Assembly (NCBI RefSeq): GCF_010723575.1
Contig: NZ_BLKZ01000001.1
Location: 4,402,001 to 4,466,000 of the forward strand
Direction: 5' to 3'
Length of the DNA stretch: 64,000 nt
From: Mycobacterium bourgelatii
GTDB lineage: Bacteria > Actinomycetota > Actinomycetes > Mycobacteriales > Mycobacteriaceae
Part shown: one piece after another, positions 53,489-61,944 of the stretch
Layout: the number at the start of each line of letters is the position of its first letter
Position numbering within the stretch: position 1 is the stretch's first letter
The notes under the pieces: generated by a model
Told to the model about the DNA's origin: nothing
The model's input: only the letters and a program-made list of their open reading frames with translations
The model's database searches: none
Translations under genes and position numbers: made by a program

Positions 53489-55486
53489 TTATTCCTTGCT
53501 TTCGGTAGCTTCTTCGGGGACCAGCCTCGCGAGCACCTGGTCCACCGTCACCTGGTCGCCGACAGATACGAGCACCTCGACTCGACCCGAAACCGGCGCA
53601 GCCAGTGAATGTTCCATCTTCATCGCCTCGACGACCACCACCACGTCGCCTTCGGAGACTTCGGCTCCGGAGTCGACCTGGACGGCGATCACGCTGCCCG
53701 GCATCGGGCTGACGACCTCGGCCTGCTGTTCGCCGACTGCACGGTGAATCTTGTGTTCCTCGGCCTCAAACAGGTGCCACGTTCCCCGCTCGTCGGCGAT
53801 CCACAAGTGCCGATCGGCTTCGGCCCAGCGGTAGTCGCGACGCAATCCGTCGAGGGCCACGCTCATCGAGCCGCGCCTGACATCAGCACTGGCGGGATGG
53901 ATTTCGCCGTCGCCGACCTGAACCCTGGCGTCGGTGGCCAGCCCCCACACCGACACCATCTCGCTGCGCAGCGGGGTGCGCATGTCCGTGCGGACCGGAG
54001 CCGTCACGCCGCCGACCCGCCAGCCCGTCGGCGCGTCCCAGGGATTGCCCTGCGCGGAACGGCCCCGGAGAGACAAAGCCCACTGCCGGAAGAGCCCACC
54101 CGCGGCCAGCACGTCATCTGGCGCGGGCAGCGGGCTGAAGTCACCCGATCGTTGGTCCAGCAGCGAGGTGTCCAAGTCACCGGCTCGGACGCGGTCGTCG
54201 GCAAGGAGGAAGCGCAGGAACTCGACATTGGTCTGCACGCCCAGAACAGCGGTGTGCGCCAGCGCGCGGTCGAGACGTTCCAGGGCCTGCGCGCGGTCGG
54301 TCCCGTGCGCGATCACCTTGCTCAGCATCGGGTCGTAATCGCTGCCGACCACCGTGCCGGCCAACAGCGACGAGTCCACTCGCACCCCGTCGCCGGACGG
54401 TTCGATCACCTCCAGAACCCGGCCGCCCGTGGGCAGGAATCCCCGGGCGGGATCTTCGGCGTAGATCCGAGCCTCTATCGCGTGGCCGCTCAATTCGATG
54501 TCGTCCTGGGCGAATCCAAGCTTTTCGCCCGCTGCCACGCGTAGCTGCCACTCGACGAGGTCCAAACCGGTGACCGCCTCGGTCACCGGATGTTCCACCT
54601 GCAGACGGGTGTTCATCTCCATGAAGAAGAACTCGTCGGGCTGGTCCGCGGAGACGATGAACTCCACCGTGCCCGCGCCGACGTAGTCGACGCTGCGCGC
54701 GGTGTTGCACGCCGCGGCGCCGATCCGCGCCCGGGTTTGCGGGTCGAGCAGCGGCGACGGCGCCTCTTCGATGACCTTCTGGTGGCGCCGCTGCAGGCTG
54801 CACTCGCGCTCGCCGAGGTGGACCACATTGCCGTGCGTGTCCGCGAGCACTTGGACCTCGATGTGCCTGGGCCGCAGCACGAACCGCTCTAGGAACAGCG
54901 TGTCGTCGCCGAACGCGGATGCGGCCTCGCGTCGGGCACTGACCAGCGCTTCACGTAATCCCTTCGGGTCCTCGACCAACCGCATGCCCTTGCCGCCACC
55001 GCCTGCCGACGGCTTGATCAGCACCGGATAGCCGACGTCATCGGCGGCCGCGACGAGTTCGTCGTCCGTCAGGCCCGGCTTGGCGATGCCCGGGACCACC
55101 GGAACATCAAAGGCCGCAACGGCGTTCTTGGCGGCGATCTTGTCGCCCATCACCTCGATCGCACGGGAGGGTGGGCCCAGGAATACCACCCCGGCACGTT
55201 CGCAGGCCGCGGCGAAATCCGAGTTCTCGGAGAGGAACCCGTATCCGGGATGGATCGCCTGCGACCCGGTGCGCACGGCCGCGTCGACCACCTTGTCGAT
55301 GGCAAGGTAACTCTCGCGGGCCGCGGCCGGTCCGAGCCGCACCGCCTCGTCGGCCTCGAGTACGTGCCGCGCCCCGGCGTCGGCGTCGCTGTAGACAGCG
55401 ACCGAACGAATTCCCAACCGGCGCAGGGTGCGGATCACGCGCACCGCGATCTCGCCGCGGTTGGCCACCAATACCGTGTCAAACAT
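53489..55486 (-). CDS. accA1: Biotin-dependent acyl-CoA carboxylase alpha subunit AccA1
   Basis: 665 residues, biotin carboxylase plus biotin carboxyl carrier. The N-terminal ANRGEIAVRVIRTLRRLGI and GYGFLSENSDFA are biotin carboxylase motifs; SAGGGGKGMRLVE (near residue 162) binds ATP; GTVEFIVSADQPDEFFFMEM carries catalytic residues. The C-terminal BCCP domain has EAMKMEH, with the biotinylated lysine near residue 627. With AccD1 it forms the 3-methylcrotonyl-CoA carboxylase of leucine degradation in M. tuberculosis. Confidence 0.95.
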   Translation of the reverse strand: MFDTVLVANRGEIAVRVIRTLRRLGIRSVAVYSDADAGARHVLEADEAVRLGPAAARESYLAIDKVVDAAVRTGSQAIHPGYGFLSENSDFAAACERAGVVFLGPPSRAIEVMGDKIAAKNAVAAFDVPVVPGIAKPGLTDDELVAAADDVGYPVLIKPSAGGGGKGMRLVEDPKGLREALVSARREAASAFGDDTLFLERFVLRPRHIEVQVLADTHGNVVHLGERECSLQRRHQKVIEEAPSPLLDPQTRARIGAAACNTARSVDYVGAGTVEFIVSADQPDEFFFMEMNTRLQVEHPVTEAVTGLDLVEWQLRVAAGEKLGFAQDDIELSGHAIEARIYAEDPARGFLPTGGRVLEVIEPSGDGVRVDSSLLAGTVVGSDYDPMLSKVIAHGTDRAQALERLDRALAHTAVLGVQTNVEFLRFLLADDRVRAGDLDTSLLDQRSGDFSPLPAPDDVLAAGGLFRQWALSLRGRSAQGNPWDAPTGWRVGGVTAPVRTDMRTPLRSEMVSVWGLATDARVQVGDGEIHPASADVRRGSMSVALDGLRRDYRWAEADRHLWIADERGTWHLFEAEEHKIHRAVGEQQAEVVSPMPGSVIAVQVDSGAEVSEGDVVVVVEAMKMEHSLAAPVSGRVEVLVSVGDQVTVDQVLARLVPEEATESKE

Positions 55487-55492
55487 CTCGAC

Positions 55493-57073
55493 TCACATCC
55501 GGAAGACGCCGTAGGAGACCGCTTCCAGCGGGGCATGTGCGCAAGCCGAAAGCGCCAGCCCAACTACGGTTCTCGTGTCAGCGGGGTCGATGATGCCGTC
55601 ATCCCACAGCCGGGCGGTCGAGTAATACGGGTTGCCCTGATCCTCGTACTGCTCGCGAATGGGCGCCTTGAACGCCTCTTCTTCTTCGGGCGACCACGGT
55701 TTGCCGGATGCGCTGAGCTGTTCACCGCGCACGGTGGCCAACACCGATGCGGCCTGCTCGCCGCCCATCACCGAAATCCGCGCGTTCGGCCACATCCACA
55801 GGAACCGGGGCGAATACGCCCGCCCACACATCGAATAGTTGCCCGCGCCATACGATCCCCCGATCACCACGGTCAGCTTGGGAACCCGGGCGCACGCCAC
55901 CGCCGTGACCATCTTGGCGCCGTGCTTGGCAATGCCCGCGGCCTCGTAGTCGCGCCCGACCATGAAGCCGGCGATGTTCTGCAGGAACAGCAGCGGGATT
56001 TGGCGCTTGTCACACAGCTCGATGAAATGCGCTCCCTTGAGCGCGGATTCGCCGAACAGGACGCCGTTGTTGGCAATGATCCCGACCGGGTGGCCATGGA
56101 TGCGCGCGAACGCGGTCACCAGCGTCTTGCCGTAAAGCGCCTTGAATTCGCTGAATTGGCTGCCGTCGACCAACCGGGCGATGACCTCGTGTACGTCGTA
56201 GGGCACGCGCGGGTCGGGCGGCACGATGTCGTACAGGTCGGTCTGCGGATGCTTGGGTTCGACCGTCGGGATCACGTCCCACTGGGCGGGCTCCCGCGGA
56301 GCGAAGGTCGCCGCGATCGCGCGGACGATGCGCAGCGCATCCTCGTCGTCGTCGGCGAGGTGGTCGGTGACGCCGGATACCCGCGAATGCAGGTCGCCAC
56401 CACCGAGCTCTTCGGCGGTGACGATCTCGCCGGTCGCGGCTTTCACCAAGGGCGGACCGCCGAGGAAGATCGTGCCCTGCTCGCGGACGATGACGGCTTC
56501 GTCGCTCATCGCCGGCACGTAGGCACCGCCCGCGGTGCAGGAGCCCAGCACCGCCGCCACCTGCGGGATGCCCTTGGCGCTCATCGTCGCCTGGTTGTAA
56601 AAGATCCGCCCGAAGTGTTCGCGGTCGGGAAACACCTCGTCCTGGCGCGGCAGGAAGGCGCCGCCGGAGTCGACCAGGTAGATGCACGGCAGCCGGTTCT
56701 GCAGCGCCACCTCCTGGGCGCGCAGGTGCTTCTTGACGGTCATCGGGTAGTAGGTGCCGCCCTTGACCGTCGCGTCGTTGGCGACGATCACGCACTCCCG
56801 TCCGGAGACCCGGCCTAAGCCGGTGATGATCCCCGCACCGGGTGACTCGTCGCCGTACATGCCATTGGCGGCCAGCGGAGCCAGTTCGAGGAACGGGCTT
56901 CCGGGATCCAGCAGCCGGTCCACGCGTTCGCGGGGTAGCAGCTTGCCGCGGCTGACGTGCCGTTCGCGGGCACGTTCGTTGCCGCCGAGCGCTGCGGCGG
57001 CGAGCTTTTCGTTCAGTTCCGCCACCAGCGCGCGGTGCTGATCGGCGAACGACGGCGCGGCGACAGCGGTCAC
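55493..57073 (-). CDS. accD1: Acyl-CoA carboxylase beta subunit AccD1 (3-methylcrotonyl-CoA carboxylase)
   Basis: Carboxyltransferase of 526 residues. N-terminal ARERHVSRGKLLPRERVDRL, then IVANDATVKGGTYYPMTVKK, GSCTAGGAYVPAMSDEAVIV (oxyanion holes), and C-terminal MCGRAYSPRFLWMWPNARIS. These are typical of methylcrotonyl-type rather than propionyl-type beta subunits. Its start overlaps the scoB stop by 4 bases and it precedes accA1 by 6. Confidence 0.95.
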   Translation of the reverse strand: MTAVAAPSFADQHRALVAELNEKLAAAALGGNERARERHVSRGKLLPRERVDRLLDPGSPFLELAPLAANGMYGDESPGAGIITGLGRVSGRECVIVANDATVKGGTYYPMTVKKHLRAQEVALQNRLPCIYLVDSGGAFLPRQDEVFPDREHFGRIFYNQATMSAKGIPQVAAVLGSCTAGGAYVPAMSDEAVIVREQGTIFLGGPPLVKAATGEIVTAEELGGGDLHSRVSGVTDHLADDDEDALRIVRAIAATFAPREPAQWDVIPTVEPKHPQTDLYDIVPPDPRVPYDVHEVIARLVDGSQFSEFKALYGKTLVTAFARIHGHPVGIIANNGVLFGESALKGAHFIELCDKRQIPLLFLQNIAGFMVGRDYEAAGIAKHGAKMVTAVACARVPKLTVVIGGSYGAGNYSMCGRAYSPRFLWMWPNARISVMGGEQAASVLATVRGEQLSASGKPWSPEEEEAFKAPIREQYEDQGNPYYSTARLWDDGIIDPADTRTVVGLALSACAHAPLEAVSYGVFRM

Positions 57074-57717
57074 CGGGACGCCAAATCCGAAATCACAAGC
57101 GGAGGTTGCGTTTTCGCGACTACCTCATCTACCGACACGTCCGGTGCGGTTTCCACCAGGTGCAAGCCATCGTCGCAGACGTCGATGACCGCCAGCTCCG
57201 TGACGATCCGGTTGACGCACCCCACGCCGGTCAACGGCAGTGTGCAGCGTTCGAGGATTTTGGGGCTGCCGTCCTTGGCGGCATGATCCATCACCACGAT
57301 GACCTTGCGGGCCCCGTGTACCAGGTCCATCGCTCCGCCCATGCCCTTGACCATCTTGCCGGGGATCACCCAGTTGGCCAGGTCGCCGGTAACCGAAACC
57401 TGCATGGCGCCAAGCACTGCCACATCCAGGTGCCCACCGCGGATGATCCCGAAGGAAGCCGACGAGCTGAAGAACGCGGCGCCCGGCTGCACGGTGACGG
57501 TTTCCTTGCCCGCGTTGATCAGGTCCGCGTCGACGTCTTCGCGCCGCGGATAGGGCCCGACACCCAGGATGCCGTTCTCCGAATGCAGCACCACGTGCAC
57601 GCCTTCGGGGATGTGATTGGGAATCAGGGTCGGGATACCGATGCCCAGGTTGACGTATTGCCCGTCCTCGAAGTCCGCAGCCACCCGTGCGGCCATCTGG
57701 TCTCTGGTCCAAGCCAT
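57070..57717 (-). CDS. scoB: 3-oxoacid (succinyl/acetoacetate) CoA-transferase, beta subunit
   Basis: 215 residues; class I CoA-transferase beta subunit. QYVNLGIGIPTLIPNHIPEG and the catalytic Glu in VVLHSENGILGVG are present, plus KMVKGMGGAMDLVHGARKVI. It activates acetoacetate, the product of HMG-CoA cleavage, so it fits the end of leucine breakdown. It is separated from scoA by 97 bases that contain a large inverted repeat. Confidence 0.94.
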   Translation of the reverse strand: MAWTRDQMAARVAADFEDGQYVNLGIGIPTLIPNHIPEGVHVVLHSENGILGVGPYPRREDVDADLINAGKETVTVQPGAAFFSSSASFGIIRGGHLDVAVLGAMQVSVTGDLANWVIPGKMVKGMGGAMDLVHGARKVIVVMDHAAKDGSPKILERCTLPLTGVGCVNRIVTELAVIDVCDDGLHLVETAPDVSVDEVVAKTQPPLVISDLASR

Positions 57718-57746
57718 TAGGCGCCCCTCCCGGTTGCTGCGCTGTC

Positions 57747-57800
57747 GAGCGTCACGCCAGGGTGACGCGCGGCGGCCGGCGTCACTCTGGCGTGACGCTC
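57747..57800. repeat. 22-bp inverted repeat between scoA and scoB
   Basis: Left arm 57747-57768 and right arm 57779-57800 are complementary at 21 of 22 positions, around a 10-base loop. Both arms contain two copies of the GTCAC/GTGAC half-site pattern. It lies in the only long gap of an otherwise overlapping operon and could attenuate or process the message. Confidence 0.8.
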
Positions 57801-57814
57801 GGCGGATAGATCAA

Positions 57815-58561
57815 TCATGAGCGCACGGTTTCCTTCTCGATGTGCTTGGTGGGATTTGGCACATGGACGACCCGTTGCACGAAGATGCCGGGCGTGTGCA
57901 CCGTCGCGGGGTCGATCTCCCCGGGCTCGACGAGATGTTCGACCTCGGCGATGGTGATTCGCCCCGCGGCGGCACACTCCGCGTTGAAGTTGCCGGCGGC
58001 GTAGCGGTACACCAGGTTGCCATGCCGGTCGCCCTTCCAGGCGTGCACGAGCGCGAAGTCGGTACGGATCGCTCGCTCCAGAACATAGGTGACGCCGTCG
58101 AACTCGCGCGTCTCCTTAGGCGGCGATACCACCGCAACTTCTCCCGAGGCGTCATAGCGCCACGGCAGTCCGCCATCGGCGATCTGAGTCCCCACTCCGG
58201 CCGGGGTGTAGAACGCGGGTATGCCCATGCCACCGGCGCGAAGGCGCTCTGCCAGCGTGCCCTGCGGCGTCAGCTCCACCTCGAGCTCGCCCGACAGGAA
58301 CTGCCGCGCGAACTCCTTGTTCTCCCCCACGTAGGAGGACACCGTCCGGCGAATGCGCTTGTGCAGCAACAACACTCCCAGACCGATGTCGTCGACACCG
58401 CAGTTGTTCGACACCGTCTCCAGGTCGGTGACCCCAAGGTCGGCCACCGCAGCGATCAACGCTTCAGGAATGCCGCACAGCCCGAATCCCCCCACCGCCA
58501 GGGACGACCCGTCGGTGATGTCGGCAACCGCCTCCGCCGCAGTAGCCACTACCTTGTCCAT
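57815..58561 (-). CDS. scoA: 3-oxoacid (succinyl/acetoacetate) CoA-transferase, alpha subunit
   Basis: 248 residues; class I CoA-transferase alpha subunit: MDKVVATAAEAVADITDGSS followed by LAVGGFGLCGIPEALI, which is the CoA-transferase signature 1, then LELTPQGTLAERLRAGG-type sequence (VELTPQGTLAERLRAGGMG) and PAFYTPAGVGT. First gene of the scoA-to-citE unit; a BkaR-like palindrome lies 40 bases before it. Confidence 0.94.
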   Translation of the reverse strand: MDKVVATAAEAVADITDGSSLAVGGFGLCGIPEALIAAVADLGVTDLETVSNNCGVDDIGLGVLLLHKRIRRTVSSYVGENKEFARQFLSGELEVELTPQGTLAERLRAGGMGIPAFYTPAGVGTQIADGGLPWRYDASGEVAVVSPPKETREFDGVTYVLERAIRTDFALVHAWKGDRHGNLVYRYAAGNFNAECAAAGRITIAEVEHLVEPGEIDPATVHTPGIFVQRVVHVPNPTKHIEKETVRS

Positions 58562-58600
58562 GACCGCAGCGTCTCCTCGTCGTCCCGGGGGCGAATCTCA

Positions 58601-58616
58601 GTTAATAACCATTAAC
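58601..58616. promoter_or_regulatory. BkaR-like operator upstream of scoA
   Basis: GTTAATAACCATTAAC, extended to 8-base perfect arms CAGTTAAT / ATTAACTG at 58599-58618. It lies 40 bases before the scoA start. The same 16-base pattern occurs twice in the fadD35-bkaR intergenic region, which supports a shared TetR-type operator. Confidence 0.7.
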
Positions 58617-58669
58617 TGGCTGGCGCCGAGAATACCATTACCCTTGCGAACCGTCCAGGGACGCTCTGG

Positions 58670-60313
58670 TCACTCTCGACCGCGCAGGTACTCGATCGCA
58701 CCCTGCCGCAGTTCCACCTTGCGCACCTTTCCGGTGACCGTCATTGGAAACTCGTCCACGATCCACACGTAACGCGGGATCTTGAACCTGGCGATGCGGC
58801 CCATGCAGAACTCGCGCAGGCGCTCCGCGGTCAGTTCCTGCGCACCCTCCCGCAACTTGACCACCGCCATCAGTTCCTCGCCGTACTTCTCGTCGGGAAC
58901 CCCGATGACCTGACCGTCGACGATGTCGGGGTGGGTGTACAGGAACTCCTCGATCTCGCGCGGGGAGATGTTCTCGCCGCCGCGCATGACGATGTCTTTG
59001 ATGCGCCCGGTGATCTTGACGTACCCGGCCGCGTCCATCTCCGCCAGGTCACCGGTGTGCATCCAGCCGTCGGCGTCGACCACCTCGGCGGTCTTCTCCG
59101 GGTCGTTCCAGTAGCCACGCATCACCGAATAGCCCCGGGTGCAGAATTCGCCGGCGACGCCGGGGGGCACGGTCTGGCCCGTCATCGGGTCCGCCACCTT
59201 GATCTCGAGATGCGGTCCCACCCGGCCAACGGTGCTGACGCGCCGCTCCAGCGAATCGTCGCTGCGCGTCTGGGTGCTGACGGGGGATGTCTCGGTCATG
59301 CCGTAGCAAATTGAGATGCCCGGCATGTGCATGCGGTCGATGACCTTGCGCATCACCTCGACCGGACAGGGCGCGCCCGCCATGATCCCGGTGCGCAGAC
59401 TGCTGAGGTCGTATTCGTCGAAATCGGGCAGACCGAGTTCGGCGATGAACATCGTCGGCACGCCGTACAGGCTGGTGCAGCGCTCGGCCTGCACCGCCTG
59501 CAAGGTGGCGGCGGGTTCGAAACCGGGCCCGGGAATCACCATGCAGGCGCCGTGACTGGTGGCCGCAAGATTGCCCATGACCATCCCGAAGCAGTGATAA
59601 AACGGCACCGGAATGCAGATCCGATCATCGGCGGTATAGCCGAGCAGTTCTCCCACCAGATAGCCATTGTTCAGGATGTTGCGGTGGCTCAGCGTGACGC
59701 CCTTCGGGAATCCCGTTGTGCCGGAAGTGTATTGGATGTTCACCGGGCCGGCGTTGTCCAGCGTCGCCGAAATTTTCCTCAGCATCTCCGGGTCGGGATC
59801 CGCGCCGGCCAGCTCGTCCCAGCGGTCGCTCTCCAGCAGCACAACGTCGCGCAGATCGGGGCACGTGGGCGCCACCTCGGCCAGCATCGCCGAGTAGTCC
59901 GCATCCCGGAAACCCGGGGCGGCTATCACCATCGCCACCCCAGATTGCGTTAGTGCATAGGACAATTCGCGGGCACGGTAGGCGGGATTGATGGTCACCA
60001 GGATGGCGCCGATCTCTGCCGTCGCAAACTGAACGAGCACCCACTCCCACCTGTTCGGCGCCCAGATGCCAACCCGGTCGCCCTCCCCGATGCCGGCGCG
60101 CGTCAACCCCGTCGCCAACCGGCGCACGTCGGTCAGGAATTCCGCGTAGGTCCACCGGCGCCCCGCACGGACATCGACCAGCGCGTCATGCTGCGGCCAC
60201 TTGTCAACTGTCGCTGCGAGATTGACGCCAATGGTCGTCTCGAGCAAGGGGGGCGTGCTCTCGCCGCGGTCATAGGACAGCGGATCGCGGCCTGCGGCCT
60301 CGGTGGCTGCCAC
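58670..60313 (-). CDS. fadD35: Acyl-CoA synthetase FadD35 (AMP-binding)
   Basis: 547-residue adenylate-forming ligase. AMP-binding signature YTSGTTGFPKGVTLSH near residue 193, then the A8-type GRIKDIVMRGGENISPREIE with the hinge and the C-terminal catalytic Lys in PMTVTGKVRKVELRQ. It activates a carboxylic acid, probably a branched short- or medium-chain acid, for the scoA-citE pathway. It starts divergently from bkaR. Confidence 0.93.
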   Translation of the reverse strand: MAATEAAGRDPLSYDRGESTPPLLETTIGVNLAATVDKWPQHDALVDVRAGRRWTYAEFLTDVRRLATGLTRAGIGEGDRVGIWAPNRWEWVLVQFATAEIGAILVTINPAYRARELSYALTQSGVAMVIAAPGFRDADYSAMLAEVAPTCPDLRDVVLLESDRWDELAGADPDPEMLRKISATLDNAGPVNIQYTSGTTGFPKGVTLSHRNILNNGYLVGELLGYTADDRICIPVPFYHCFGMVMGNLAATSHGACMVIPGPGFEPAATLQAVQAERCTSLYGVPTMFIAELGLPDFDEYDLSSLRTGIMAGAPCPVEVMRKVIDRMHMPGISICYGMTETSPVSTQTRSDDSLERRVSTVGRVGPHLEIKVADPMTGQTVPPGVAGEFCTRGYSVMRGYWNDPEKTAEVVDADGWMHTGDLAEMDAAGYVKITGRIKDIVMRGGENISPREIEEFLYTHPDIVDGQVIGVPDEKYGEELMAVVKLREGAQELTAERLREFCMGRIARFKIPRYVWIVDEFPMTVTGKVRKVELRQGAIEYLRGRE

Positions 60314-60340
60314 GGCTCCTCCGCCAGACGAAAAATTCGA

Positions 60341-60356
60341 GTTAATACCGAATAAC
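60341..60356. promoter_or_regulatory. BkaR-like operator, site 1 of the fadD35-bkaR region
   Basis: GTTAATACCGAATAAC, within GAGTTA...TAACTC arms (60339-60358). It resembles the scoA site at 15 of 20 positions and lies 28 bases before the fadD35 start. Confidence 0.65.
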
Positions 60357-60365
60357 TCATGATAC

Positions 60366-60381
60366 GTTAGTGACGATTAAC
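60366..60381. promoter_or_regulatory. BkaR-like operator, site 2 of the fadD35-bkaR region
   Basis: GTTAGTGACGATTAAC, agreeing with the scoA site at 13 of 16 core positions. It lies 37 bases before the bkaR ATG and is centred 25 bases from site 1. Confidence 0.6.
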
Positions 60382-60417
60382 CGAAGTGTCCAGAACTAGT
60401 TGCGTACGGAGGCCGGC

Positions 60418-61062
60418 ATGGCAGCGTCCTCCCTACCGGACGAACCGCCGGGGCAGCCCGAGGCGCCAAATCGTCGCAGCCAGTTAAAGTCCGATCGGCG
60501 CTTGCAACTGCTGTCGGCTGCCGAGCGGTTGTTCGCCGAGCGCGGCTTCTTGGCGGTACGCCTGGAGGACATCGGTGCGGCCGCCGGAGTCAGCGGCCCG
60601 GCCATCTACCGGCACTTCCCCAACAAGGAGTCGCTGCTGGTCGAATTGCTGGTCGGGATCAGCGCCCGCCTGCTCGCCGGAGCCCGCAACGTCAAGAGCC
60701 GCAGTTCCGACGCCGCCGCGGCGCTGGACGGGTTGATTGAGTTTCATCTCGACTTTGCGTTGGGCGAGCCGGACCTCATTCGGATCCAGGATCGAGATCT
60801 TGCTCACTTGCCCGCACAAGCGGAGCGACAGGTCCGCAAGGCGCAGCGCCAGTACGTGGAGGTGTGGGTCAGCGTGCTCCGCGAGGTGCATCCCGATCTG
60901 GCCGAGGCCGATGCCCGGTTGATGGCACACGCGGTGTTTGGCCTCCTGAACTCCACCCCGCACAGCATGAAATCGGCGGAATCCAAGCCGGCTCGCGCCG
61001 TCCGTTCCCGAGCCGTCATGAAGGCGATGACCGTCGCCGCGCTTGCGGTCAGCCCACCGTAG
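60418..61062 (+). CDS. bkaR: TetR-family repressor BkaR
   Basis: 214 residues with the TetR helix-turn-helix: LLSAAERLFAERGFLAVRLE, then DIGAAAGVSGPAIYRHFPNK. ATG 60418 is preferred because GGAGG lies 5 bases upstream; TTG 60400 is in frame. The M. tuberculosis orthologue Rv2506 was reported as a repressor of the neighbouring branched-chain keto-acid genes. The palindromes at 58601, 60341 and 60366 are the natural target sites. Confidence 0.92.
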   Translation: MAASSLPDEPPGQPEAPNRRSQLKSDRRLQLLSAAERLFAERGFLAVRLEDIGAAAGVSGPAIYRHFPNKESLLVELLVGISARLLAGARNVKSRSSDAAAALDGLIEFHLDFALGEPDLIRIQDRDLAHLPAQAERQVRKAQRQYVEVWVSVLREVHPDLAEADARLMAHAVFGLLNSTPHSMKSAESKPARAVRSRAVMKAMTVAALAVSPP

Positions 61063-61145
61063 GTTCGCTGCTCAAGACCTGTGGGATGCACGCATTCGAC
61101 CGGTCGAGCGGTCACGGCAGGTAACCTGCAACCCATGAGGTGGAC

Positions 61146-61931
61146 ATGAACGATCCACGTCGGCCGCCCCGGTACGTTCCTCCTCCATCGGGGTCCGGTC
61201 CGACCGGTTCGCAGGGTCCGCGTTATTCGCCGCCCATCGATCCCGCGTACGCCGATCAAGCCGCGGCGTACGGACCCACCTACGGCAGTTACGTTCCGAC
61301 CTGGACGCCGGCGGGCAGCGAACAGAATCAGACCAGGCAGTTGCCGCCGTACTGGCAGCAGGATTACGCCGGGCAGGACGAGTTCGCCGGCGGCGGATCG
61401 AACCCGCCGCCCGAGCCGCCGACGACGCCACGCTGGTTGTGGGTGGTAGCCAGCGCAGCCGTACTGCTCGTGGTCGCGCTGGTCATCGCGCTCGTCGTCG
61501 CCAACGACTCCGCCAAGGAACAGACCGCGGTCGAGCCCCTACCCCCAGTGACCGCGCCCAGTTCGACATATGCGCCGCCGCCGACGATTACTCGGACGCC
61601 GTCGCGGACGCCGCGGACGACGACGCGCAGCCCGGATACGACCACCGCAGTGCCGGTCCCGGGCGCCATGCAGACGGTTGTCTATAGCGTGACGGGCGAG
61701 GGCCGCGCCATCAGCGTTTCCTACCTCGACACCGGCGAACTCATCCAGACCGAGTTCAATGTGGCGTTGCCGTGGCACAAAGAGGTCAGCCTGCCGCAGT
61801 CGTCGGAGCGCATCCCGAGCGTCACCATCATCAACATCGGCCACAACGTCACCTGCTCGGTCAGCGTGGCCGGCGTTCAGGTGCGCCAGCGCACCGGCGT
61901 GGGCCTGACCATCTGCGACGCGCCGACCTGA
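61146..61931 (+). CDS. Proline-rich membrane protein with MmpS-like C-terminal domain (Rv2507 type)
   Basis: 261 residues: a Pro/Gly/Tyr-rich cytoplasmic N-terminal half (about 95 residues), one transmembrane helix (VVASAAVLLVVALVIALVVA), a Thr/Pro linker, and an extracytoplasmic domain VVYSVTGEGRAISVSYLDTG, VALPWHKEVSLP and HNVTCSVSVAGVQV, which resembles the MmpS fold. I chose ATG 61146 with GAGG 5 bases before; GTG 61140 is possible. Role unknown, probably envelope-associated. Confidence 0.85.
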   Translation: MNDPRRPPRYVPPPSGSGPTGSQGPRYSPPIDPAYADQAAAYGPTYGSYVPTWTPAGSEQNQTRQLPPYWQQDYAGQDEFAGGGSNPPPEPPTTPRWLWVVASAAVLLVVALVIALVVANDSAKEQTAVEPLPPVTAPSSTYAPPPTITRTPSRTPRTTTRSPDTTTAVPVPGAMQTVVYSVTGEGRAISVSYLDTGELIQTEFNVALPWHKEVSLPQSSERIPSVTIINIGHNVTCSVSVAGVQVRQRTGVGLTICDAPT

Positions 61932-61944
61932 CCGAAGCCGGGGC

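Noticed and set aside
55250..56818. 522-residue plus-strand open frame across accD1
   Set aside because: Antisense shadow of a conserved carboxyltransferase gene; no domain or ribosome binding site.
60388..60401. Possible KstR half-site (AGAACTAGTT) before bkaR
   Set aside because: The outer T and A of the KstR consensus are missing, and the BkaR-like palindromes explain the region better.
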